Shown here: in pieces, positions 8,507-15,208 of the stretch
How positions within the stretch are numbered: position 1 is the stretch's first letter
Layout: the number at the start of each line of letters is the position of its first letter
Assembly (NCBI RefSeq): GCF_029024945.1
Contig: NZ_CP118976.1
Coordinates: 2,666,001-2,730,000, forward strand
Direction of reading: 5' to 3'
Source: Staphylococcus succinus
GTDB lineage: Bacteria > Bacillota > Bacilli > Staphylococcales > Staphylococcaceae
Length of the DNA stretch: 64,000 bases
Made by a program: the position numbers and the translations under genes
Notes under the pieces: model-generated
Database searches by the model: none
Seen by the model: only the letters and a program-made list of their open reading frames with translations
Told to the model about the DNA's origin: nothing

Positions 8507-9982
8507 TTAAGATTTATGTTTCTGTAATAATGTTTTAATGTATGTCTGGTCATCATGATCATATTTTTTCCCTTTATAGTTTTGTGGTTCATTAATACCC
8601 GTAAGTAAAATTACCTCATTATTTTTATTTGTTTCATGCAGAAGTGTTCGTATCCCTTCTTTTCGTGAGGAACACTTTAACACACTATTTTTTTTATAAC
8701 TATGCGGTAAATGTTCAGTCATAAAATCAACAATCACTTTAGGGTCTTCATATCCTACTTGTTCAGCAGCAAGCATCAACTTATGAACACCTTGAGGTAA
8801 CTCGGCTACAGTCATTCCTATTTTGTCAAAACCTCTTAAACCTATTCCTGTGACCATTGTATTTAATTTTTTCCCTATACTTTCAGTATACTGCAAAGCA
8901 TTATTAATTGACTCTTTAATTGCTAAAGCTGTATGTGCAAAATCTAATATAATCGTATAATCCTCTATTTCAATAACTTGGAAACGATGTAATGGCGAGC
9001 CAATAACAGTCGAAGCTTTAATAATTTCTCTAATATCAAAACCTAATTTATGCAAACTAAAAATACTTGTAGCTAAATTAATATAGTTATGCCCTCCTTT
9101 AAAGTTTGGTTTAATACAAAAACTATCTTTATCAATTGTCATATCTATATGACTATCACCGATATTATATTGATAATAGGCTTGCTGTTTATTCGAAAAA
9201 TGCCATTTATCTTTCACAATAGTGTTATATTCAGGCGTGTCTAAATTAACTAAATTTAATTGGCTCAACTCATTTAATCTCAATTTAGCTTTTAAATAAT
9301 TATTCATAGTACCATGGTATTCGAGATGTTCAGGACTAAAATTAGTGAATACTGCTAAAGCATTCTGAATAAAATCTGTACGTTGTTGGTCTAAGGCTAT
9401 CGATGTTGCTTCGTATATAATATAGTCATAATTTTTGTAATAAAAATATTCTATAATTTCACCCATTTCAAAATACATTGGCGTGGTTTGAGTTGTGTGA
9501 TTAAATTTCATCTTTTCATAATTACAGTCAAACACCCCTAACGTTCCAATAATAGCAACCTTTTTACCCAACTGTGTTAATAAATTCCCAATCATATGAC
9601 TCGTCGTTGTCTTACCATTGGTCCCTGTAACCGCAATAAAGTTTAGTCCATCAATGGCTGTTCTGTAGAATAATTTTACTAGATTGTTGGCTACGCTAGG
9701 AAAATCATTTATATATACAATAGGAACGTTAAATTCTAGGTGGTTAAGTTTAGTTGGAGAGGAATTGGTAATCATAATCAAAGGTTTCATTTCATTAGCG
9801 CATTGAGCATAATAGGCCGCATTATCTGAATCTTTCAACATAAAAATAGTATTTTGTTGTATATCTTGGTACATTGATGTAATCTTTTGACAAATTTTAT
9901 CCATATTAAAATTAATACACTTAGTATTTGTAATTGTGTTTTTTTCAATTGATAATAGAATATCTTTAATAGTAATTTGCAT
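8507..9982 (-). CDS. MurE-like Mur ligase family protein (accessory)
   Basis: 491 residues, the same length and domain order as MurE (UDP-MurNAc-tripeptide synthetase). The P-loop GTNGKTTT lies near residue 120; HLEYHGTMNNYLKAK, with the lysine carbamylated in MurE, near 220; DFAHTA (MurE: DYAHT) near 350. The amino-acid recognition motif DNPx of MurE, expected after the G-rich VTGIGLRG segment, reads EQVGYEDP instead, so the third-position amino acid or even the acceptor may differ. Housekeeping murE is not expected at this locus. A promoter resembling that of the ECF sigma gene lies upstream. Function is inferred to be an alternative peptidoglycan-precursor ligase. Confidence 0.75.
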   Translation of the reverse strand: MQITIKDILLSIEKNTITNTKCINFNMDKICQKITSMYQDIQQNTIFMLKDSDNAAYYAQCANEMKPLIMITNSSPTKLNHLEFNVPIVYINDFPSVANNLVKLFYRTAIDGLNFIAVTGTNGKTTTSHMIGNLLTQLGKKVAIIGTLGVFDCNYEKMKFNHTTQTTPMYFEMGEIIEYFYYKNYDYIIYEATSIALDQQRTDFIQNALAVFTNFSPEHLEYHGTMNNYLKAKLRLNELSQLNLVNLDTPEYNTIVKDKWHFSNKQQAYYQYNIGDSHIDMTIDKDSFCIKPNFKGGHNYINLATSIFSLHKLGFDIREIIKASTVIGSPLHRFQVIEIEDYTIILDFAHTALAIKESINNALQYTESIGKKLNTMVTGIGLRGFDKIGMTVAELPQGVHKLMLAAEQVGYEDPKVIVDFMTEHLPHSYKKNSVLKCSSRKEGIRTLLHETNKNNEVILLTGINEPQNYKGKKYDHDDQTYIKTLLQKHKS

Positions 9983-10062
9983 TAATTTTCACCCAACATC
10001 TTCAGTTATTTTGTAATATTAGTTAAAACTTCAGTTTATTTATCAAAAAGTAATTACAAAAT

Positions 10063-10089
10063 ATACGTATAAATATAAAAAAAGGATCA
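10063..10089 (-). promoter_or_regulatory. Putative ECF-sigma promoter of the MurE-like gene
   Basis: On the minus strand TGATC (10089-10085), 17 bp, CGTAT (10067-10063), followed by ATTTTG. It overlaps the terminator hairpin that ends the anti-sigma transcript, so read-through and initiation may interfere. Confidence 0.45.
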
Positions 10090-10109
10090 CATGGATTTGT
10101 GATCCTTTT
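10080..10109. terminator. Terminator after the anti-sigma gene
   Basis: 12-bp perfect stem AAAAGGATCACA with a 6-nt loop, ending in a T run on the minus strand. Confidence 0.85.
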
Positions 10110-10139
10110 CAATAAATTTAAAATATCATAATAATAAGA

Positions 10140-10958
10140 TTAAATCTCACTACTCGCCATAACCATTTGTCCTTTAGGTTCAGTATTATTAGGAGAAGGT
10201 TCCAATGTAAGAGCAATTTTATCATTCTTATCAATGTCTATATTACTCAAGTCAAAAACAACCATCCCTTTATTGTTTTCACTAGAAAACGCGCCTGCTG
10301 GGTAAGGTTTATTATCTTTTAATACCCAGACTTGGTACACTTGGTTGCCTTTTGTAGTTTCAATATCTTTGGCTTCAACTATTAATTTTCTATCTGTTTT
10401 ATTATTCGTATTCGAAAGGTAGGCTTGACCTTGCGTTTTGTCATTACTCATAGATTTTAGGTTGATGGCTTTAGCGTCGCCGGTGTTTATCATTGAAGTA
10501 GATTGATTTTTTGGTTCTTTATTCCCCCAAAATTGGACGCCATTGCCAATAAGAGATAACAACAACATCGCCGCTATAATACCTACAGAAAAACGCTTAA
10601 TAACAGCACTTTTATGCTTTTTATTATCCTGTGTCGATACATTTATATGTTGTTGAAATTGGTTATTGGTTTCTGAATTAGTAGAATTAAAACCCTCTTC
10701 TTGATTTTCATTTTTTATATCTTTATCTGAAGTTTTTTCTTCATTTAAAACTGATTCTAAAATTCTTTGTTTCATTCCTATCGGAGGTTCAACCTGTTTA
10801 TTTTTATAAGGAAGTGTATCGTGAAGAATTTCGATATCTTTCAAAGTCTTATGGCTTTCAGATGATAAATTCAATTCTTCTTCAACGCGCTCTTTTTCGC
10901 TTTCGCTCAATTTATCATTGAAATAATCATATATTTCATCAACTTTGTTATCCTTCAT
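10140..10958 (-). CDS. RskA-family anti-sigma factor
   Basis: 272 residues. The N-terminal half is cytosolic and charged, starting with a short helical region (DEIYDYFNDKLSESEKERVEEE) of anti-sigma type; one membrane helix lies near residues 125-145 (VGIIAAMLLLSLIGNGVQFW); the C-terminal extracytoplasmic part is an RskA domain, recognised from YQVWVLKDNKPYPAGAF and LTLEPSPNNTEPKGQMV. Such proteins hold an ECF sigma factor at the membrane until a signal releases it. The ATG at 10958 is preferred (AAAGGAGA, 10 nt); a GTG nine bases earlier is too close to the site. It overlaps the end of the sigma gene, implying translational coupling. Confidence 0.85.
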   Translation of the reverse strand: MKDNKVDEIYDYFNDKLSESEKERVEEELNLSSESHKTLKDIEILHDTLPYKNKQVEPPIGMKQRILESVLNEEKTSDKDIKNENQEEGFNSTNSETNNQFQQHINVSTQDNKKHKSAVIKRFSVGIIAAMLLLSLIGNGVQFWGNKEPKNQSTSMINTGDAKAINLKSMSNDKTQGQAYLSNTNNKTDRKLIVEAKDIETTKGNQVYQVWVLKDNKPYPAGAFSSENNKGMVVFDLSNIDIDKNDKIALTLEPSPNNTEPKGQMVMASSEI

Positions 10959-11517
10959 TTTCTTCACTCTCCTTTCTCAAAACCTTTTTAAAGTAGCTAT
11001 TTAAATGTTGGATTGACAGCCTTAGACGACTTTTTACAGTACCTAAAGGTATATCTAATTTATTGGCAATTTCTTGCTGACTTAAGCCTTTATAATAAAA
11101 TAAAGAAATAATTTTTTGTTGATCTATATTTAAAAATGTAATCCGTTTATTAATTTCTTCTGAGGTTTCTTTATTTAACAAATCATATTCAGGTAGACTA
11201 TTAGTTTGTATACCTTGGAAGTCCTCATCAAATTGACTTTCTATGTTTTTTTTCTTCCTTATAGCATCAATAGCTCTATTACGACATAATGTAATAAGCC
11301 AAGTTGATAATTTCCCCTTTTCAGGATTGAAAATTGCTTTTTGCTTCCAAATTTTCATAAAAACATCCTGTAAAACCTCTTCGCTAGATTGCACATCTTG
11401 TGTTATTTTATAAGCCAAATTAAATAATAGCGACTCGTATCGGTCATATAGGATTTCTAGACTTTTACTATCATTTGTTTCTACTATCATTTTATATAAA
11501 TCATTTTCATCTACCAT
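10948..11517 (-). CDS. ECF (group 4) RNA polymerase sigma factor
   Basis: 189 residues. Region 2 (residues 20-95: YDRYESLLFNLAYKITQD, EEVLQDVFMKIWKQ, KLSTWLITLCRNRAIDAIRK) and region 4 (130-180: YYKGLSQQEIANKLDIPLGTVKSRL) are both clear, with no sigma-3 domain. It is longer and better conserved than S. aureus SigS, and paired with an RskA anti-sigma factor, unlike SigS. RBS AAGGAGG. Its upstream region carries TGAAC-17-CGTAT, suggesting self-activation. Likely targets within the window are the MurE-like and IsaB-like genes. Confidence 0.9.
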   Translation of the reverse strand: MVDENDLYKMIVETNDSKSLEILYDRYESLLFNLAYKITQDVQSSEEVLQDVFMKIWKQKAIFNPEKGKLSTWLITLCRNRAIDAIRKKKNIESQFDEDFQGIQTNSLPEYDLLNKETSEEINKRITFLNIDQQKIISLFYYKGLSQQEIANKLDIPLGTVKSRLRLSIQHLNSYFKKVLRKESEENEG

Positions 11518-11596
11518 TTTGTCCCCTCCTTGTTTTAAAAATAAAACAATTAGAAATATCCATCCTATATCTTTATTTTTTTAGTTTGCACTAAAT

Positions 11597-11623
11597 ATAC
11601 GTAATATAAATATAAAAAGTTCA
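11597..11623 (-). promoter_or_regulatory. Putative autoregulatory ECF promoter
   Basis: Minus strand TGAAC (11623-11619), 17-bp spacer, CGTAT (11601-11597), about 80 bp ahead of the sigma gene. TGAAC and CGTAT are the classical ECF -35 and -10 patterns. Confidence 0.6.
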
Positions 11624-11927
11624 GTTCTATAGATAAACATTTTATATTTAGGTGTATTCTAAAAAATAAAAATTATTTTATTAAGTGTAAGTCTATTAAT
11701 CACTTTATCATTAGAAGTTATATATAGCTATTTTAATTAAAATAGTTATAATTAAAAAATTCATAAACACTTATTTATTAAGTAAAGGTTTAAAACAGTC
11801 TATTCTAGTGTAGCTTTCATTATTTTAAAAATTGTAGTTATAACTATTGGGATTGAAAATACCAAGGATGTTTTGATAACTATAATATGGTGAAATATAT
11901 AATTGTATTCACCAAGGAGGTAAAATA
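11624..11927 (+). other. Intergenic region upstream of the dehydrogenase
   Basis: Very AT-rich, no ORF of substance. TATAAT at 11881-11886 lies 42 bp ahead of the dehydrogenase start and may be its -10 box, but no -35 at normal spacing is convincing. AAGGAGG precedes the ATG at 11928. Confidence 0.4.
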
Positions 11928-12668
11928 ATGAATAATGTAAAAGATAAAGTAGTCGTTATAACTGGTGCGTCTAGTGGAATTGGAGAGGAAACAGTAAGTT
12001 TACTATCTGAAAATGGAGCTAAACTTGTTTTAGGAGCAAGACGTTTAGATCGCTTAGAAAAAATACAACAAAAAATAGGTCATCATAATGTAAGCATTAA
12101 AAAAACTGACGTAACGCAGCCAGATGAAGTAAATGCATTAATTGAAACAGCGTATAATGATTTTGGACGTGTAGATGTATTAATTAATAACGCTGGTCTT
12201 ATGCCTCAATCGTTTTTAGAAAAGAATAAACAAGATGAATGGAACCAAATGATCGATGTGAATATTAAAGGGGTACTTTACGGCATTGGTGCAGTATTGC
12301 CCTACATGAGAAAACAAAAATCAGGTCATATTATTAATTTGGCTTCTGTAGCGGGTCATGTCGTTTTCCCAGGTAGCGCTGTTTATAGTGGTACCAAATA
12401 TGCAGTAAGAGCGATAACTGAAGGATTAAGACAAGAAGAAGCTGCAGTAGGTTCAAATATTAGAACTACAATCCTTTCTCCAGGCGCTATTGATACTGAA
12501 TTAACAGACCATATTAGCGATAAAGAGATGAAACAAGGTATTGATGAAGTATATAAAGATGCAATTAAACCAGATGCTATTGCAAGAGCTATTAATTACG
12601 CAATTAACGAACCCGAGGAATCATCTGTAAATGAATTTATAATTCGTCCTAGTAGTCAAAATCTATAA
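11928..12668 (+). CDS. SDR family NAD(P)-dependent oxidoreductase
   Basis: 246 residues, classical short-chain dehydrogenase: TGASSGIG cofactor loop at residue 13, GARR and NNAG (near 88), catalytic Ser (NLASVAG) and YSGTKYAV (YxxxK) near 150, then SPGAIDTEL. The arginines after the second strand (LGARRLDRL) favour NADPH. It resembles YdfG-like serine/3-hydroxy acid dehydrogenases, but the substrate is unknown. Strong AAGGAGG site. A 78-residue gene follows after 17 nt. Confidence 0.88.
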   Translation: MNNVKDKVVVITGASSGIGEETVSLLSENGAKLVLGARRLDRLEKIQQKIGHHNVSIKKTDVTQPDEVNALIETAYNDFGRVDVLINNAGLMPQSFLEKNKQDEWNQMIDVNIKGVLYGIGAVLPYMRKQKSGHIINLASVAGHVVFPGSAVYSGTKYAVRAITEGLRQEEAAVGSNIRTTILSPGAIDTELTDHISDKEMKQGIDEVYKDAIKPDAIARAINYAINEPEESSVNEFIIRPSSQNL

Positions 12669-12685
12669 TTGGGAAGTGATAAATT

Positions 12686-12922
12686 ATGACAAATATTCTT
12701 GATAATTATAATTATAGCGAATCTCAAAAAGTTAAAATATTTAGTGTACTAACGCATTACGATAATAAAATCAAATCAAATGTTAGTGATTTTAGTGTTA
12801 CTAATATTGTTGACGAATTGAAGGAAGAACAAATTGAGATAACTGATCAAAATATTTTTGATATTGTAAATAAATATAATGATGAAGAACAATTTACAAA
12901 CTTATATCTTTATTTAAATTAA
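12686..12922 (+). CDS. Small hypothetical protein in the SDR operon
   Basis: 78 residues, acidic, mostly helical by composition, no membrane segment or signal. GGGAAGTG ribosome binding site. Probably cotranscribed with the dehydrogenase. I do not recognise the family. A terminator follows at 12962. Confidence 0.55.
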   Translation: MTNILDNYNYSESQKVKIFSVLTHYDNKIKSNVSDFSVTNIVDELKEEQIEITDQNIFDIVNKYNDEEQFTNLYLYLN

Positions 12923-12961
12923 ATAACTTTCTTATTATGATAGTTAAAACAGCCTAAATGT

Positions 12962-12998
12962 AGAGTGTACATGAAGTGAATCGATTTCTGTACACTCT
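12962..12998. terminator. Terminator after the SDR operon
   Basis: 10-bp stem AGAGTGTACA / TGTACACTCT with a 17-nt loop, followed by TGTTTTATT. Confidence 0.75.
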
Positions 12999-13085
12999 TG
13001 TTTTATTGAATAAAGTTAGTCTTATTATACTTAGCTTTTACATAATTCAACTTATTGGAAGTGCATATGCTTGTATATTCACAGG

Positions 13086-13094
13086 TGGTATAAT
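13086..13094 (+). promoter_or_regulatory. Extended -10 promoter of toxin module B
   Basis: TGGTATAAT, identical to the promoter of module A, preceded by the shared TTATTGGAAGTGCAT. Confidence 0.5.
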
Positions 13095-13160
13095 AATGGC
13101 GTCGCCTACCCCTCAAGCGTCTAGCTGATGTAGAGATGAAGGGCTAATTTATACTAAAAA

Positions 13161-13247
13161 ATCCTTGTTCACATTACGACCACGGCAGCAAGTGGTTGCA
13201 TTATTGCGTTATTTACGCATTGGCTGCGTAAACGTAATGAAAAATAG
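13161..13247 (+). pseudogene. Fst/SprA-type toxin, module B, no canonical start
   Basis: 28 codons reading ILVHITTTAASGCIIALF then THWLRKRNEK and a TAG. This is a very good Fst/PepA1-like sequence (VHI..SG..IALF.HWLR.RN). The frame is closed by TAA two codons upstream of the ATC at 13161, and no ATG, GTG or TTG occurs in frame, so either ATC has replaced ATG or the copy is dead. A terminator hairpin follows. Homologous remnants lie at 21560 and 42557. Confidence 0.6.
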
Positions 13248-13270
13248 GCGACAATAGCCACACCTACAAA

Positions 13271-13302
13271 AATCCCCTCACTACTGGCATAGCAAGGGGA
13301 TT
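13271..13302. terminator. Terminator of toxin module B
   Basis: AATCCCCT / AGGGGATT stem around a longer loop, same position relative to the toxin as in modules A and C. Confidence 0.65.
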
Positions 13303-13346
13303 GGTGTATAAGTGAATACTTATTTTCGTTACACATATTATAAAAC

Positions 13347-13788
13347 CATAGTAAGTGTGGCTGCAAAATAGTGTTCTTGAAAGGAGGTGTAATTTGAAGA
13401 AATTTATTTACGCTAGCGTGATTTTAATACTATTAATCACTATATATTTATCTGTGAATTTTTTGTTTTTTGATAAGTGGACTTTATATCAAAGTGAAAA
13501 CCAATTAAATAATTATGTTGAGAACCATAAAGACAATAATTTAAAACAAATTTCTAGAGATGATAAAACTTATAATTTTTTAAGGAAAAAGCAAAAGATA
13601 TCTATTATAAGTAAAAGTGATAACCAAGGTAGTGGAAGTATGAATTATTATCGAGTAACTATCAATAATAAACCAGCTGAAATATATATTAAGCCTAGTC
13701 ATACTTTTATTCCTGAAAAGCCTACTATCCAAAGCGTTAGGATACTTTAACTTTTTTTAATTTAAATACTTTATTTTACATAATAGAA
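13347..13788 (+). repeat. Long direct repeat, copy B (yxeA-like cassette)
   Basis: Second copy of the 441-bp repeat at 5637-6077; one extra T in the run after the gene stop accounts for the length difference. Confidence 0.9.
13394..13750 (+). CDS. YxeA family secreted/membrane-anchored protein, copy B
   Basis: 118 residues, TTG start with AAAGGAGGTG; an ATG at 13355 in frame would add 13 residues but has no ribosome binding site, and the duplicated copy lacks it. N-terminal membrane segment and YxeA domain as in copy A. The few amino-acid differences are near the C-terminus (KPAE, EKPTIQSVRIL). Function unknown. Confidence 0.7.
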   Translation: MKKFIYASVILILLITIYLSVNFLFFDKWTLYQSENQLNNYVENHKDNNLKQISRDDKTYNFLRKKQKISIISKSDNQGSGSMNYYRVTINNKPAEIYIKPSHTFIPEKPTIQSVRIL

Positions 13789-13900
13789 AACTGATTTATT
13801 AAGGTACATTTCAATAATACATAAAATTTAAATAAACTTAACTTAGGATATTGACTATTACTCGAGGTAATAGCTTATAAACAAGATAGGAGGTGAAAAT

Positions 13901-14623
13901 ATGTCTATATATTTAACTGGAGAGTTAGCTAAGATTTTTTCTATAACAACTAGAACACTTCAATATTATGATAAAAAAGGTGTACTCAAACCGGCTTATG
14001 TTAATGATAATAATTACAGGATTTATACTGAAAAGGAAGTTAAAAAGTTAAAACTTATCATAGTTTTGAGAAATATGAAGTTTAACTTGAAGGATATAGA
14101 TAAGTTAATGAATAGTGAGAAAGATATGAAAGCAATACATTTATTATTAGATCAAAAAATAAAAGATGATGAACAACGCATTGAAGAAGAACAGAAAAAG
14201 CTTAATAATATGAAAAATATTAAAAGTATGATTTCTGAAACATCTAATTCTCCAATACAAAAACTACTAGACATAGAAGACGTTATGAATAAAAATAAAA
14301 GTCTAAGTAGATTATATAAAAAATTGTTTTTAATTGGTGGATTAGGGACCTTTATTCAGTTAATAGGGATATCAATGAGTTTTGCTATAAAAAGCTACTT
14401 TCCCTTTTTAATATCATTTGTCCTAGCAAGTATTTGCGCTATTATCATGACAAGTAAATACTTTAATTCAGTATTATATATGTGCCCTAATTGTCATTTT
14501 AAATTCAAACCTCGAAAACTAAAATGGATGTTAGCAGCTCATACACCAAAAACCAGAAAGTTAAACTGTCCAAACTGTAATGAAAAACATCATTGCATAG
14601 AGACAGTTAAAAGCCCAATATAA
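13901..14623 (+). CDS. MerR-type regulator with membrane segments and zinc ribbon
   Basis: 240 residues. N-terminal MerR winged-helix domain (residues 4-75: TGELAKIFSITTRTLQYYDK, NNYRIYTEKEV), then a coiled coil (about 85-110), two membrane helices (about 142-185) and a C-terminal zinc ribbon with two CPNC motifs (CPNCHFKF and CPNCNEKH). The arrangement indicates a membrane-tethered transcription factor whose sensing part is in or near the membrane. RBS ATAGGAGGTG. No obvious target gene follows; copL/copB lie downstream on the other strand. Confidence 0.85.
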   Translation: MSIYLTGELAKIFSITTRTLQYYDKKGVLKPAYVNDNNYRIYTEKEVKKLKLIIVLRNMKFNLKDIDKLMNSEKDMKAIHLLLDQKIKDDEQRIEEEQKKLNNMKNIKSMISETSNSPIQKLLDIEDVMNKNKSLSRLYKKLFLIGGLGTFIQLIGISMSFAIKSYFPFLISFVLASICAIIMTSKYFNSVLYMCPNCHFKFKPRKLKWMLAAHTPKTRKLNCPNCNEKHHCIETVKSPI

Positions 14624-14718
14624 AATTAATGTTCATAAAATGCTTTAGATAATACTTATAAACGGTATATTTATTGTAAGGATAAATATACGATATTGAT
14701 GAATTTAAAGGAGGATCT

Positions 14719-14769
14719 ATGAATAAGAAGAATGCACCAAAAATACGGTGCATTCTTCTTTTTCTATAA
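14719..14769 (+). other. 16-codon ORF fused to a terminator hairpin
   Basis: AAAGGAGG followed by ATG and 16 codons ending TAA; the codons themselves form the hairpin AAGAAGAATGCACC (14725-14738) with its complement (14747-14760), followed by a T run. Either the translated stump of a deleted gene whose terminator survives, or a leader peptide without a downstream gene. A terminator in either case. Confidence 0.6.
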
Positions 14770-14844
14770 AAAACTTCTAATGTAATATATTCTACAATTT
14801 TTTCTCTTTAACGATTGGTTTAGAGATATTAATAATGATACGCT

Positions 14845-15189
14845 TTAACGAGATTTTAGTTCGTCAGTTGTCATCCATTTATGATTTTTAACCATCTCCT
14901 CGTTTTCTGTTGATTTATAATCGACCATATATTTTCTACATCAATTAATTTGAGCTTCTGCACCTTTCATACCAGACATGTGATCAGTTGTAATATTAAC
15001 TTCATCACCTTTTTTATATTTACTATCGTCTGTACTCTTCATATCATCTGGAGCCTTGCTTTCACTTTTATGTCCAATGTGTTCTTATTGTTTTTGATCT
15101 TTAGTGTCTTTATCTTCTTCGCTTCCATTTGAACGAGCTGATAATACTAATCCTGATGCCAATATAATAAAGCTTAATTTCTAAATCAT
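14845..15189 (-). pseudogene. copL: CopL-like copper-binding lipoprotein (YdhK/DUF1541), interrupted
   Basis: A 115-codon frame of continuous length but with three internal stops: TAG at codon 3, a TAA about a third of the way in, and a TGA after GMKGAEAQIN. Translated through, it shows a signal-like start (KLSFIILASGLVLSA) and a DUF1541 core (GDEVNITTDHMSGMKGAEA, KNHKWMTTDELK). In S. aureus the copper-binding lipoprotein CopL is encoded next to copB. The frame begins 20 nt after the copB stop, behind its own AGGAG, as expected for a copB-copL operon. Confidence 0.75.
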
Positions 15190-15208
15190 ACTTAAAAGCT
15201 CCTATCTT

